Below are positions 34,453 through 43,204 of a stretch of 64,000 nucleotides of DNA, one piece after another (the first letter of the stretch is position 1; every line of letters starts with the position of its first letter). Position numbers and translations under genes: made by a program. Location of the stretch: assembly GCF_007846095.1 (NCBI RefSeq), contig NZ_VOEI01000004.1, positions 1 to 64,000 of the forward strand, given 5' to 3'. The stretch is from Mucilaginibacter achroorhodeus (GTDB lineage: Bacteria; Bacteroidota; Bacteroidia; Sphingobacteriales; Sphingobacteriaceae). A model generated the notes under the pieces. It saw only the letters and a list, made by a program, of their open reading frames with translations, was not told where the DNA came from and did no database searches.

Positions 34453-35351
34453 AAAGTGATGTCCCAAATCATGACGGTTTTATCGTCGCTTACGGATAGC
34501 AGATGGTCACCGTCCCATGCCAGTTTATTAATGGATAGTACATGGGCAGGATAACCTTTCTCGCGGCTGATGATCTTATACAATTTAAAATCGTCAGCAC
34601 CCCAAATCTTGATGCTTTTGTCCATGCTCGCCGTAGCAAAATACGGCCGTGTAGGGTGGAAGAGGATGTGGTTGATGGCAAACATATGTGCCGGGATGTT
34701 TTTCACCAGCGAGTAGGTTTTTGCATCCCAGATCTTTAACTGTGCATCCCGCGCGCCAGACATAAGATATTGCCCATCCGGCGAGTATTGTAATGAGAAT
34801 ACGGCCATAGTATGACTCTCTAAATTTGTAATAAAGCTATAATCGTTCAGGTCAAAAATCCTGATTCGGTTATCGCGGCAGCCAAAGGTCACACGCTCTT
34901 CGGCTGGATCGATAGCGATATAACGGACCGTATCGCGTGATACGTTTACGGCATGCAAAAGCTCCAGTGATTTTAGACTCCAAACGGTAACAGTGCCATC
35001 TTCTGATGCAACAAGCAACTCATCTTTCTTCAGCGATGATTTAATATCAAATATTGGCTTAACGTGTTTGCGTAAACGGTGGGTGATCTTTTGCTCGATG
35101 AAGTTAAACACCAGTACCTCGCCGCTGCGCAGACCGGCAAACATCAGCGGATAGCCTGCCGGGCAATGGATAGCGTATATCGACGTAGGCACCGGGAACA
35201 TCACTTTGATAAATGAATTATCTGCCAGGTTCCATTCCACCAGTCCTTTATCGTTGCCGCCTGTAAACAAGATGCCCGGCTTCTGAGAAAGCTCCAGGCT
35301 GAATATTGGGTTACTGTGGCCGGTTAGGTCTGCTGTTTTTATTACGTGCAT
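34449..35351 (-). CDS. WD40 repeat protein
   Basis: The protein has 300 residues from the ATG at 35351 (MHVIKTADL). A longer upstream frame is only translation of the heptad element and is rejected. About seven WD40 blades are visible, ending in motifs such as KIWDA, KIWGA and MIWDI with GH/AH dipeptides, so the protein should be a seven-bladed propeller. No enzyme domain or signal peptide is present. Propellers of this type act as protein-binding scaffolds. It lies downstream of hisIE on the same strand and may be read through from the his operon. Partner unknown. Confidence 0.82.
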   Translation of the reverse strand: MHVIKTADLTGHSNPIFSLELSQKPGILFTGGNDKGLVEWNLADNSFIKVMFPVPTSIYAIHCPAGYPLMFAGLRSGEVLVFNFIEQKITHRLRKHVKPIFDIKSSLKKDELLVASEDGTVTVWSLKSLELLHAVNVSRDTVRYIAIDPAEERVTFGCRDNRIRIFDLNDYSFITNLESHTMAVFSLQYSPDGQYLMSGARDAQLKIWDAKTYSLVKNIPAHMFAINHILFHPTRPYFATASMDKSIKIWGADDFKLYKIISREKGYPAHVLSINKLAWDGDHLLSVSDDKTVMIWDITF

Positions 35352-35467
35352 TTTTGTCAGTTTGCAGTGACCAGTTCTCAGTTTGCAGCATATCAGTTTG
35401 CGGTATGCAGTTTGCGGTTTGCAGGGAGCTTCTGCACTGCTAACTATTAACTGCCAACTCAAGACTG
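35352..35467. repeat. Heptad-word element (CAGTTTG type), hisIE-WD40 spacer
   Basis: The left arm begins CAGTTTG, CAGTGAC, CAGTTCT, CAGTTTG, then one 8-mer, then CAGTTTG, CGGTATG, CAGTTTG, CGGTTTG, CAGGGAG (35358-35428). The right arm is ACTGCTA, ACTATTA, ACTGCCA, ACTCAAG, ACTGCTA (35436-35470). The last word includes the hisIE stop codon. Ten words in one arm is the longest run in the window. Confidence 0.85.
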
Positions 35468-36055
35468 CTACTTATGTCTTTCCTCTAAATTTTTAGCTAT
35501 TTGCTGCAAACTTAAGCCTTTTTCGCGCAGCAATACCAACAGGTGGAAAACAAGATCGCTTGATTCATCTATCAGTTCCACCTCAGTTTCGTGCAGGGCA
35601 GCTATTACCACCTCAACGCCTTCTTCGCCTACTTTTTGGGTAATCTTTTTTAGGCCTTTGTTGCGGAGCTTGTTCACGTACGAGCCTTCTACCGGGTTTT
35701 CGTAACGGTCGGCAATGATGTTCTCTAACTCATTAATAAAGTTTTGGTTATACTCCGTTTGGAAACAACTGCGCGAACCTGTGTGGCAGGTAGGGCCATC
35801 GGCTTTAACTTTTATCAGCAGGGTATCGTTATCGCAATCAATGTGCATGCTTTTAACATGCAGAAAGTTCTGGCTGGTTTCGCCTTTGGTCCACAGGCGC
35901 TGTTTGCTGCGAGAGAAGAAGGTAACCACATTCTCCTGTACAGTTTTATCATACGCTTCCTGGTTCATGTAGCCCAGCATGAGCACTTCAAGCGTTTGCT
36001 CGTCCTGTATAATTACCGGCACCAGGCCGTCGGTTTTGTTAAAGTCGATGTTCAT
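35468..36055 (-). CDS. hisIE: Bifunctional phosphoribosyl-AMP cyclohydrolase / phosphoribosyl-ATP pyrophosphatase
   Basis: A 195-residue fusion for histidine steps 2 and 3. The HisI domain (about 1-105) has the metal-site [11 protein letters not shown] (about 73-83) and the zinc cysteines in [12 protein letters not shown] (about 87-98). The HisE domain (about 108-195) has [14 protein letters not shown] and [13 protein letters not shown], the MazG-like metal-binding helices. It is the last his gene, after hisF. Its ribosome-binding sequence (AGGGGG before the ATG) comes from the REP-like element filling the hisF-hisIE gap. Confidence 0.95.
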   Translation of the reverse strand: MNIDFNKTDGLVPVIIQDEQTLEVLMLGYMNQEAYDKTVQENVVTFFSRSKQRLWTKGETSQNFLHVKSMHIDCDNDTLLIKVKADGPTCHTGSRSCFQTEYNQNFINELENIIADRYENPVEGSYVNKLRNKGLKKITQKVGEEGVEVVIAALHETEVELIDESSDLVFHLLVLLREKGLSLQQIAKNLEERHK

Positions 36056-36150
36056 AAGCCCCCTCTAAATCTCCCCCGAAAGGTGAGACTTTTATTATTT
36101 ATTTGTTATTCAAAAGCCCTCCCTTTCGGGGAGGGTTTGGGTGGGGCGTC
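36056..36150. repeat. REP-like GC-rich pair in hisF-hisIE gap
   Basis: AGCCCCCTCTAAATCTCCCCC and the inverse arm CCCTCCCTTTCGGGGAGGG...GTGGGGC are separated by an AT-rich centre. The element fills the gap exactly from the hisF stop to the hisIE start. It is the same family as 6189-6280. Confidence 0.85.
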
Positions 36151-36904
36151 ACAGCCTTACCTCAATATTATTTTCTTTCAGTATCGTTTTCAGGTCTGGT
36201 ATCAGTATTTCGCCGTAGTGAAATACTGAGGCTGCGAGGGCAGCATCTACATTGGTTTTATGAAATACATCCACAAAATGCTCAACGGATCCCGCGCCCC
36301 CCGAAGCGATAACCGGGATATTCACTGCATCATTCACATGTTTAAGTAGACCATTATCAAAGCCGCCTTTGGTGCCGTCATGGTCCATAGAGGTCAACAA
36401 GATTTCTCCAGCGCCACGGCTTTCTGCTTCCAGTATCCAGTCTAACGTTTCCTTTTCAGTAGGTAATCTGCCGCCGTTTAGGTGTACGATATTTTTACCA
36501 TCAAGCACCCGCGTATCTACTGCCACTATCACAAACTGAACGCCAAAGGCCTTAGCCAACTCATCGATCAATGCCGGGTTACGCACGGCGGCTGAGTTGA
36601 TGGAAATTTTATCTGCTCCGGCATTTAGCAACGCATCTGCATCGGCTATCTCGTTGATACCGCCGCCAATAGTGAACGGAATGTTGATTTGCCTGGCAAC
36701 TGCTTTTACCAGCTCCACCATGGTTTTGCGGCGCTCTACGGTAGCCGTGATGTCCAGAAAAACCAATTCATCGGCACCTTGCTGCGAATAGTTCCAGGCT
36801 AATTCAACCGGGTCGCCGGCATCGCGCAGGTCAACAAAGTTCACACCTTTTACGGTGCGACCGTCCTTAACATCGAGACAGGGGATAATGCGTTTAGAAA
36901 GCAT
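36149..36904 (-). CDS. hisF: Imidazole glycerol phosphate synthase subunit HisF
   Basis: Cyclase subunit of 251 residues with a (beta-alpha)8 barrel. The catalytic Asp is in the N-terminal [12 protein letters not shown] (about 9-20), and the second Asp in VAVDTRV (about 126-132). IGGGI and [13 protein letters not shown] carry phosphate and substrate contacts. It works with HisH, which supplies ammonia. It follows hisA in the operon after a repeat-filled gap. Confidence 0.96.
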   Translation of the reverse strand: MLSKRIIPCLDVKDGRTVKGVNFVDLRDAGDPVELAWNYSQQGADELVFLDITATVERRKTMVELVKAVARQINIPFTIGGGINEIADADALLNAGADKISINSAAVRNPALIDELAKAFGVQFVIVAVDTRVLDGKNIVHLNGGRLPTEKETLDWILEAESRGAGEILLTSMDHDGTKGGFDNGLLKHVNDAVNIPVIASGGAGSVEHFVDVFHKTNVDAALAASVFHYGEILIPDLKTILKENNIEVRL

Positions 36905-37032
36905 GGGTCGTATTCTATATCATTGCAAGCGGTAGCGCGGCAATCTTCTCAACTGCTTGGCCTATTGTAGCGACGAGATTGCCACGTCGCTGTCGCTCCT
37001 CGCAATGACATGATGTTTTTAAATTGTTGTGG
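36905..37032. repeat. TTGCGAGGAGCGA-type palindrome in hisA-hisF gap
   Basis: TCATTGCAAGCGGTAGCGCG...GCAATCT and the inverse AGATTGCCACGTCGC...CTCCTCGCAATGACA face each other across about 30 bp. The same family occurs at 20458-20616. Confidence 0.8.
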
Positions 37033-37782
37033 TTAAATCGATATCAGCGCGTCCAGATTCCAGTTTTTGATCTCTTCGATGCTTATATGATCTTCGTAGA
37101 TAGCCTTACCAACAACGCATGACTCAACCTTGATCTTACTTAGCTCTTCGATATCTTTCATTGAACTTACACCACCAGATGCGATCAGTTTAATAAAGGG
37201 CGAATGATCTAATAGTTTGCTATACAGCTCGATGCCGGCACCGCCCAGTTTACCATCTTTACCAATATCGGTACAAAGGAAACGGAAGAAACCTAAACGA
37301 AGGCATTTATCCACATAATCCATTAGTTTAATGGGCGAGCTTTCCATCCAGCCGGAATATTTGATCACCTCGTCTAAGACATCAATAGCTACAATTACCT
37401 GGTCGCTGCATTTATCTTTGCCGCAGATCTCTTTGCTAAGATCTTCCAGAAAAGTCGGATTAGTGATGGCTTGTGTGCCTACAATAACGCGTGATACCCC
37501 GGCGTCTATCAGTTCTTTTACCTTATCAATACTGCGGATACCACCGCCATACTGTACCTGCATATCAGTTTTTTTGATCACATCAAACAGGTATTGCTGG
37601 TTGCTGAAGTCGTTTTTAGCACCATTTAGGTCTATTATATGGATGAGATTGGTGCCGTTGCTCTGGTAACGCTCAATCATCTCTTCTAAGGTAACATCGT
37701 ATTCTGTTACTTGTGAGTAATCACCTTCTCGCAGGCGGACTACTTTTTTATTCAGAATATCGATAGCCGGAATTATATACAT
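37033..37782 (-). CDS. hisA: Phosphoribosylformimino-AICAR-P isomerase HisA
   Basis: A barrel isomerase of 249 residues. The catalytic Asp pair is D8 (IPAIDIL) and the later Asp in FLCTDIGKDGKLGG (about 171). YGGGIRSIDKV (about 78-88) and ASGGVSSMKDI (about 203-213) are the two phosphate loops. It lies 4 bp downstream of hisH, so translation is coupled. Sequence is related to hisF but clearly distinct. Confidence 0.95.
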   Translation of the reverse strand: MYIIPAIDILNKKVVRLREGDYSQVTEYDVTLEEMIERYQSNGTNLIHIIDLNGAKNDFSNQQYLFDVIKKTDMQVQYGGGIRSIDKVKELIDAGVSRVIVGTQAITNPTFLEDLSKEICGKDKCSDQVIVAIDVLDEVIKYSGWMESSPIKLMDYVDKCLRLGFFRFLCTDIGKDGKLGGAGIELYSKLLDHSPFIKLIASGGVSSMKDIEELSKIKVESCVVGKAIYEDHISIEEIKNWNLDALISI

Positions 37783-37786
37783 GATT

Positions 37787-38377
37787 TCAAATGTTTGAAA
37801 AGTTTTTTAATAGTGTTTCACCATAGGTGCCAGATTTTTCGGGATGAAATTGGACGCCATAAAAGTTGTTATGCCAAATTGATGCCGAAAAATTATTGAT
37901 GTAATTTGTTGAGGCCAAAGTATATAATGGATTGTACTCAATAAAGTATGAATGTACGTAATAAAAGTGCGAACCGTTTGGAATATCACGAAAAAGCGGA
38001 TTATCTTTTTCAGCAAATACCTGGTTCCAACCGGTATGTGGTACTTTAAAATCAGCATCAGAGGCAAATTTTAATGTCTTGATCGGAAAGATGTTCACCA
38101 GGTCGGCATCACCTTCTTCGCTGTAGGCGGTCATTAATTGCATGCCCACGCATATACCCAAAGTAGGTTTTTTTAATGCCTTAATAGCCGGTATCAATCC
38201 GGTTCCCTGCAATTTTTGCATAGCCGCACCCGCATGGCCAACGCCGGGTATGATATAGCGGTCAAACCCTTCCAGGTCAGCCTCGGTATGCACCATGCCA
38301 TAGGCAATACCCAGCCTGTCTAAAGCAGCTGTTAAGGAGAATATGTTGCCTGCGCCGTAGCGAATAATTCCTATCAT
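37787..38377 (-). CDS. hisH: Imidazole glycerol phosphate synthase glutaminase HisH
   Basis: Class-I glutamine amidotransferase, 196 residues, supplying ammonia to HisF. The nucleophile is the Cys in GICVGMQLM (about 78). The His-Glu pair is in YGVQFHPEKSG (about 173-183). YGAGN at 8-12 is the oxyanion-strand start. It is followed by hisA with a 4-bp gap. Confidence 0.95.
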   Translation of the reverse strand: MIGIIRYGAGNIFSLTAALDRLGIAYGMVHTEADLEGFDRYIIPGVGHAGAAMQKLQGTGLIPAIKALKKPTLGICVGMQLMTAYSEEGDADLVNIFPIKTLKFASDADFKVPHTGWNQVFAEKDNPLFRDIPNGSHFYYVHSYFIEYNPLYTLASTNYINNFSASIWHNNFYGVQFHPEKSGTYGETLLKNFSNI

Positions 38378-38462
38378 TTTTTAGAGAATCAGGAGTCAAG
38401 AGTCAGGAATCAAGAGCGCTCTTTGTCTTGCCTCTTGGTTCTTGCATCTTGATTCTATTATA
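38378..38462. repeat. Heptad-word inverted element (AGAGTCA/TCTTGAT type)
   Basis: The left arm is AGAATCA, GGAGTCA, AGAGTCA, GGAATCA, AGAGCGC at 38385-38419. The right arm is TCTTGCC, TCTTGGT, TCTTGCA, TCTTGAT, TCTATTA at 38426-38460. Both are perfectly heptad-phased, and they fill the hisB-hisH gap. Confidence 0.85.
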
Positions 38463-39600
38463 ACAACCCCTTTGTTGAAGGTAAAACCATCTTTTCTGCG
38501 TCGCGCTTTACAGCCATTTTTATGGCTTTGGCGAAGGCTTTAAATATAGCCTCTATTTTATGATGCTCGTTATGTCCTTCCGCTTTTATATTAAGGTTGC
38601 ATTTGGATGCATCGCTAAACGATTTAAAAAAGTGGTAGAACATCTCTGTGGGTACGTCGCCTACTTTTTCGCGCTTAAACTCGGCGTCCCACACAATCCA
38701 GTTGCGGCCACCGAAATCGATTGTGGCCTGAGCTAGGCAATCATCCATCGGCAGGCAAAAACCGTAACGTTCAATTCCCATCTTATTGCCTAAAGCTGTG
38801 GCAAATATCTCGCCAAGGGCAATGCCTGTATCTTCTATGGTGTGATGTTCATCTATATGCAGGTCGCCTTTTGCCTCAACGGTAAGGTCTAAACCCCCAT
38901 GGCGGGCTATCTGATCAAGCATGTGATCAAAGAAATGCAAACCGGTTGAAACCTTTGCATCGCCTTTGCCATCAACATTAAGTTTGATATAGATATCTGT
39001 CTCTTTAGTGGTGCGGCGGTGTTCTACTACGCGTTGGCCCAGTTTTAGAAATTCGCAGATCTCTTTCCAGTCAGTGGTTTCTAAAGCGATCACATCATTT
39101 AATGATTCATCAGCGGCAAATTCTGCATTGCCCAAGCCGCTTTTATTGTTTATCCAGATTGCTTTTGCCCCCAGGTTACGGGCAAGCAGGATGTCGTTCT
39201 TGCGGTCGCCTATGGTATAAGAGTTAGCCAGATCGTATTTGGTCTCATCAAGGTACCTGGTCAGCAAGCCTGTAGCCGGTTTGCGGGTTGGCGCGTTGTC
39301 TCTGGCAAAAGTGCGGTCTATAGCTTGCTCGCTAAAGTGTACACCCTCGTTATTAAATGTTTTTATGATGAAGTTATGCACCGGCCAGAAAGTATCCTCT
39401 GGAAATGAGGCAGTACCTAAACCGTCCTGATTGGTTACCATCACCAGTTCAAAATCAAGTTGGGCAGCTATGCGTGGCAGATATTGCAGTGAACCCGGGT
39501 AAAAGGTAAGTTTCTCAAACGAATCTATTTGCTCGTCAACCGTTTCGTTTATCAGCGTACCATCGCGGTCAATAAAAAGTACTTTTTGCAGCTTACTCAT
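38458..39600 (-). CDS. hisB: Bifunctional histidinol-phosphatase / imidazoleglycerol-phosphate dehydratase HisB
   Basis: A 380-residue fusion. The N-terminal HAD phosphatase (about 1-165) has the nucleophile motif [10 protein letters not shown] (about 10-19), TNQDGLG, and the acidic [10 protein letters not shown]. The C-terminal IGPD domain (about 190-380) has the manganese-binding histidines in [27 protein letters not shown] and [10 protein letters not shown]. Catalyses steps 7 and 9. Its start overlaps the hisC stop by 4 bp. Confidence 0.96.
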   Translation of the reverse strand: MSKLQKVLFIDRDGTLINETVDEQIDSFEKLTFYPGSLQYLPRIAAQLDFELVMVTNQDGLGTASFPEDTFWPVHNFIIKTFNNEGVHFSEQAIDRTFARDNAPTRKPATGLLTRYLDETKYDLANSYTIGDRKNDILLARNLGAKAIWINNKSGLGNAEFAADESLNDVIALETTDWKEICEFLKLGQRVVEHRRTTKETDIYIKLNVDGKGDAKVSTGLHFFDHMLDQIARHGGLDLTVEAKGDLHIDEHHTIEDTGIALGEIFATALGNKMGIERYGFCLPMDDCLAQATIDFGGRNWIVWDAEFKREKVGDVPTEMFYHFFKSFSDASKCNLNIKAEGHNEHHKIEAIFKAFAKAIKMAVKRDAEKMVLPSTKGLL

Positions 39601-40703
39601 GCGTTATATTGCTGTAGGGTTTCAATCAATTTATCGTTTTCCTGTGGGGTGCCGATGGTAATGCGCAGGCATCCCTCGCAAAGCTCTACTTTTGAGCGGT
39701 TGCGTACGATGATGCCACGCTCAACCAGGAAATTATAAATGCTGTTGGCATCAGTTGTTTTTACGAGGATAAAGTTGGCATCAGACGGATAGATATCCAG
39801 CACAAAGGCCATGTCTTTTAGCGTTAGCACCAGGTTATCGCGCTGCTGCAGGGTTTCCTTTATCCAGGTATTTACCTGTTCAATATTCGCTAAAGCTTGC
39901 AGCGCCAGTGTTTGTGATGCCTCGTTGATATTGTAAGGTGGTTTCACCTTGTTCATTACCTCAATAATTTCTTCGCTGGCGAAGGCCATGCCCATTCGTA
40001 AGCCTGCCAGTCCCCATGCTTTTGAAAGCGTTTGCAGCACAACTAAGTTGGCGTATTCGGTAAGTTCCTGTATAAAGGTTTTTTGGCGACTGTAATTGAT
40101 ATAAGCCTCATCAACCACTACAATGCCGTTGAAGTTGGCCAGCAGGGTCTCAATGTCATCGCGGTTGATAGAGTTGCCTGTAGGATTGTTTGGCGAGCAG
40201 ATAAATATCAGTTTGGTGTTGGCATCAATTGCTTCAGCAATACCTTCCAGGTTTAATTGGTACTCTTCAGTAAGCAGGACGCGTTTCAGTTTTACATCAT
40301 TGATATTAGCCGATACTTCGTACATGCCGTATGTAGGTGGCACAATGATCACATTATCAACGCCAGGGTTACAAAAGCTGCGGAACAGGATATCAATAGC
40401 CTCATCGCTACCGTTACCCAGGAAGATGTTGCGTGCCGGAACACCTTTTATCTGACTCAGGCGCATTTTAACCTGGTACTGCATAGGGTCGGGGTATCGG
40501 TTATAAGCCTGTACCAGCGGCGAACCGTATGCGTTTTCATTTGCATCCAGAAAAACACTTGCCTCTCCCTGGAATTCATCACGTGCGGATGAATAGGGGG
40601 TAAGGTTTTTTATGTTTTGGCGGAGGAGCCCCCCTAACCCCCTAAAGGGGGAGTTGCCATCAGGGCCGCTATAAAGTTGTTGTTGATCTATTTCGTTGCT
40701 CAT
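39597..40703 (-). CDS. hisC: Histidinol-phosphate aminotransferase HisC with repeat-derived N-terminus
   Basis: A PLP-dependent aminotransferase of 368 residues. The PLP lysine is in [16 protein letters not shown] (about 226-241). [12 protein letters not shown] and VVDEAYINY are typical for the fold. The conserved part begins near [11 protein letters not shown] (about 30). Before that, residues about 17-28 ([12 protein letters not shown]) are encoded by a GC-rich REP-like palindrome. The first 29 residues therefore look like an added extension with a new start codon inside the repeat pair. Activity is probably unaffected. It overlaps hisB by 4 bp. Confidence 0.95.
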   Translation of the reverse strand: MSNEIDQQQLYSGPDGNSPFRGLGGLLRQNIKNLTPYSSARDEFQGEASVFLDANENAYGSPLVQAYNRYPDPMQYQVKMRLSQIKGVPARNIFLGNGSDEAIDILFRSFCNPGVDNVIIVPPTYGMYEVSANINDVKLKRVLLTEEYQLNLEGIAEAIDANTKLIFICSPNNPTGNSINRDDIETLLANFNGIVVVDEAYINYSRQKTFIQELTEYANLVVLQTLSKAWGLAGLRMGMAFASEEIIEVMNKVKPPYNINEASQTLALQALANIEQVNTWIKETLQQRDNLVLTLKDMAFVLDIYPSDANFILVKTTDANSIYNFLVERGIIVRNRSKVELCEGCLRITIGTPQENDKLIETLQQYNA

Positions 40704-40750
40704 TACTGTATACTTAGGATTTTACTCCCCCTTTAGGGGGTTGGGGGGCT
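40625..40750. repeat. REP-like inverted pair spanning hisC start and hisD stop
   Basis: The left arm (40625-40656) contains CCCCCTAAAGGGGG and the right arm (40724-40750) contains CCCCCTTTAGGGGG. Outside these palindromes the two arms are inverse copies (GGAGCCCCCCTAA and GGTTGGGGGGCT). The left arm codes for HisC residues about 17-28. The right arm supplies the last codons and the stop of hisD. The hisC start codon lies between the arms. Confidence 0.9.
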
Positions 40751-42028
40751 AACTCTCACACTCACTGCATTCCTGTGAGCGTGCAAACCCTCAAGGTCTG
40801 CCAATATTTCTACTGATGGGCCTATGTTCTTTATGCCTTCCTCGGTTAAATGCTGAAAGGTGATCTTCTTCACAAAAGAATCTACCGACACGCCGGAATA
40901 AGCCCTTGCGTAACTGCTGGTTGGCAAGGTATGGTTAGTGCCCGATGCATAGTCGCCTGCGCTCTCGGGTGTTAAATTTCCGAGGAATACCGAGCCTGCG
41001 TTGATGATGCTGTCGGTAATATCTTTCCAGCTCTCTGTAGCTAATATCAAGTGCTCCGGGGCATACTGGTTGCTGAAATCCATTGCCTCTGCTAAGGTGT
41101 CCGTAACAACGATATAAGAATTATCCAGTGCTTGTTTGGCTATTTCTGCACGTGGTAATACCTGTAACTGTTTTTCAACTTCTATCAAAGTTTGCTGCGC
41201 GATGTTCTCATCGGTACAAACCAATACCGACTGACTATCGATCCCATGCTCTGCCTGTGCCAGCAGATCGGCGGCAACAAAGGCCGGTTTCGCTGTTCCA
41301 TCAGCAATAACCAAAACTTCTGATGGCCCTGCGGGCATATCAATTGCAGTGGTAGTTGTGCTTTGGATAATGGTTTTTGCCTTAGTTACAAATTGGTTAC
41401 CGGGGCCAAATATTTTATCCACCTTGGATATGGTTTCAGTGCCATAAGCCATGGCAGCAACAGCCTGTGCGCCGCCTGCAAGATAAACCCTGTCTACACC
41501 AAGCATCAAGGCAACCTCGGCGATAAAGGCATTCACTTTACCATTTTTCTGCGGAGGTGAACATACAACAATCTTTTTACAACCGGCTATCTGCGCGGGG
41601 ATGCCCAGCATCAGAAAAGTTGACGGCAATACCGCCGTACCACCGGGGATGTATAAGCCAACTTTTTCGATAGGTCTTAATTCGCGCCAGCAGGTTACGC
41701 CGGGCATAGTTTCTACTTTATCCTCAGCTTTAACCTGCGATTGGTGAAACTTATATATATTATCGTAAGCCACTTTCAACGCTGCCTTTTGATCAGCCGT
41801 TACGGCAGAAGCAATTTCCTGCAGCTCAGCCTTGTCCAAATAAAGCTTGCTCAGCTCAACTTTATCAAATTGGTGTGCGTAATCAAACAACGCACGGTCC
41901 CCATGTTGCTTAACGTGCGCTATCACATCCTCAACCAGGGTGCGGATCTCGTTAGCCGGGTCAACATTGCGCTGAACCAGGGTTTGGATATCCTGCTTGT
42001 TTAAATTGCTGTAATTGTATGTTTTCAT
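40733..42028 (-). CDS. hisD: Histidinol dehydrogenase HisD
   Basis: A zinc-dependent NAD enzyme of 431 residues doing the last two oxidations. The start is the ATG at 42028 (MKTYNYSN); upstream in-frame codons are heptad-element sequence. YIPGGTAVLPSTFLMLG, GPGNQFVTKAK, the zinc/catalytic QAEHG and the ANHTLPTS-like GTNHTLPTS are in order. The ending VSVRVSPPTP followed by TAA derives from the REP-like element, so the natural C-terminus has been replaced or extended by a few residues. Between hisG and hisC. Confidence 0.95.
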   Translation of the reverse strand: MKTYNYSNLNKQDIQTLVQRNVDPANEIRTLVEDVIAHVKQHGDRALFDYAHQFDKVELSKLYLDKAELQEIASAVTADQKAALKVAYDNIYKFHQSQVKAEDKVETMPGVTCWRELRPIEKVGLYIPGGTAVLPSTFLMLGIPAQIAGCKKIVVCSPPQKNGKVNAFIAEVALMLGVDRVYLAGGAQAVAAMAYGTETISKVDKIFGPGNQFVTKAKTIIQSTTTTAIDMPAGPSEVLVIADGTAKPAFVAADLLAQAEHGIDSQSVLVCTDENIAQQTLIEVEKQLQVLPRAEIAKQALDNSYIVVTDTLAEAMDFSNQYAPEHLILATESWKDITDSIINAGSVFLGNLTPESAGDYASGTNHTLPTSSYARAYSGVSVDSFVKKITFQHLTEEGIKNIGPSVEILADLEGLHAHRNAVSVRVSPPTP

Positions 42029-42102
42029 TATTGAGTTTGCAGTATGCGGTTGGCAGTTTGCAGCAAACATAACGCCAACTGCAAACTGAAAACTGCGAAC
42101 TA
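42029..42102. repeat. Heptad-word inverted element (CAGTTTG type), hisG-hisD gap
   Basis: The left arm is GAGTTTG, CAGTATG, CGGTTGG, CAGTTTG at 42033-42060. The right arm is CCAACTG, CAAACTG, AAAACTG, CGAACTA at 42075-42102, inverse words. The same CAGTTTG word as in the hisIE-WD40 element, 6.6 kb away. Confidence 0.85.
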
Positions 42103-42951
42103 TAATATTATCTTCTCTATCGGCATTACTACGATGCCCTGCGCACCGGCTTGCTTTAGCTGGCTTATGCGGCTCCAGAAATCGCGCTCGGGAATAACCG
42201 TGTGCACCGCAACCCAGTCTTCTTCGGCCAATGGCACTACCGATGGACTTTTAACCCCAGGGAGTAACGCTGTAACGGCGTCCAGGTTTTTACGTTCTAC
42301 ATTGAGTACTACATATTTGGTTTCTTTAGCACGCAGAACCGATTGTACTCGCTGTATCAGCTCCTGTACCAGGTCTTCATTCTCGCTGCCTTTGCGACCG
42401 ATCAGAACCGCTTCGCTGCTCATGACATCAGCAAAGGGCTTTAAGCCGTTGCTTTTTAATGTGCCGCCGGTTGATACCAAATCGCAAATAGCATCGCTTA
42501 AGCCCAGGCCGGGTGAGATCTCCACCGAGCCTGAAATTGTGCGTATATCTGAGGTGATACCTTTTTCCTTCAGGTATTTACCAAGGATAACCGGGTAGGT
42601 GGTGGCAACCGCTTTGCCATTTAATTCTTCAAGCGTGTTTATGCTGTTGTTGTTAGGCACAGCAATTTTTAATGAGCATTTGCCAAAGCCAAGCTTTTGC
42701 AGATAGCTCACCTCAACTTCTGTTTCCTGTATAACATTTTCGCCAACAATACCCAGGTCGGCAATGCCATCCTGTACGTATTCAGGGATATCATCATCAC
42801 GCAGGAAAAGTATTTCTAAAGGAAAATTTGATACGGGTGAGATCAGCGAGCTCTTGTAATTTTCAAAATTAAGGCCGCAATTTTTCAGTAATTCAACGGA
42901 TTTTTCGTTGAGACGACCCGATTTCTGGATCGCTATTTTTAATGTTTTCAC
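42100..42951 (-). CDS. hisG: ATP phosphoribosyltransferase HisG (long form)
   Basis: First and feedback-regulated enzyme of histidine synthesis, 283 residues. The start is GTG at 42951. The catalytic domains (about 1-210) show IAIQKSGRLNEKS near the start, DLGIVGENV, and the PRPP loop GSVEISPGLGLSDAICDLVSTGGT (split here as SGSVEISPG and DLVSTGGT). The extra C-terminal ACT-like domain (about 215-283) is the histidine-sensing HisG_C of the hexameric long form. HisZ is therefore not needed. It heads the operon, 58 nt after the leader-peptide stop. Confidence 0.96.
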   Translation of the reverse strand: MKTLKIAIQKSGRLNEKSVELLKNCGLNFENYKSSLISPVSNFPLEILFLRDDDIPEYVQDGIADLGIVGENVIQETEVEVSYLQKLGFGKCSLKIAVPNNNSINTLEELNGKAVATTYPVILGKYLKEKGITSDIRTISGSVEISPGLGLSDAICDLVSTGGTLKSNGLKPFADVMSSEAVLIGRKGSENEDLVQELIQRVQSVLRAKETKYVVLNVERKNLDAVTALLPGVKSPSVVPLAEEDWVAVHTVIPERDFWSRISQLKQAGAQGIVVMPIEKIIL

Positions 42952-43009
42952 AAATTGGAATTTTAGTAACTATATAAACGGAGGTTGTTATTTCGCGTAG
43001 AAACATACA

Positions 43010-43072
43010 TTATCTATTCACCACAAAGTGGTGATGGTGCAGATGTAGATGATGTAGTTTATACTTTTCCAT
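43010..43072 (-). CDS. hisL: his operon leader peptide
   Basis: A 20-codon frame starting at the ATG at 43072 encodes MEKYKLHHLHLHHHHF followed by VVNR. Seven of nine consecutive codons (7-15) are His, and no other amino acid is enriched. It lies between the his promoter and hisG. CACCAC-ttt-GTGGTG (43033-43019) can pair across the last His codons, and the longer CATCATCTA/TAGATAATG pair can extend it. Ribosome stalling at His codons would block that hairpin. This is the classic logic of amino-acid attenuation, but I see no T-rich terminator before hisG, so control may be translational or use another fold. Confidence 0.85.
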   Translation of the reverse strand: MEKYKLHHLHLHHHHFVVNR

Positions 43073-43097
43073 TTAAGTTACCGGGTGGTAAGTGCTG

Positions 43098-43127
43098 CAA
43101 ATATAGTTACTCCATTATCAAATCAAA
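43098..43127 (-). promoter_or_regulatory. his operon promoter
   Basis: On the minus strand TTTG (43127-43124), an 18-bp spacer and TATATTTG (43105-43098) match the Bacteroidota TTTG-N17-23-TAnnTTTG promoter. Transcription would begin around 43093, about 20 nt before the leader ATG. Confidence 0.75.
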
Positions 43128-43204
43128 ACGTAATTTAATTTTTATTGAAGAAAATATAAAAAAAGGCTTTGATTTTTGTAAAAATGGCAATATGTATAAG
43201 TGCT

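Noticed and set aside
35352..35462. Extended N-terminus of the WD40 protein (37 residues).
   Set aside because: It is only the translation of the CAGTTTG heptad element; the propeller begins at the ATG at 35351.
42029..42070. Extended N-terminus of HisD.
   Set aside because: The codons are heptad-element sequence; conserved HisD begins at the ATG at 42028.
42965..43111. AGTAACTATAT (43111-43101) is perfectly complementary to ATATAGTTACT (42975-42965), suggesting a long-range attenuator stem upstream of hisG.
   Set aside because: The upstream half overlaps the -7 promoter box (43105-43098), so it is probably not transcribed. It cannot be an RNA stem if the promoter call is right.
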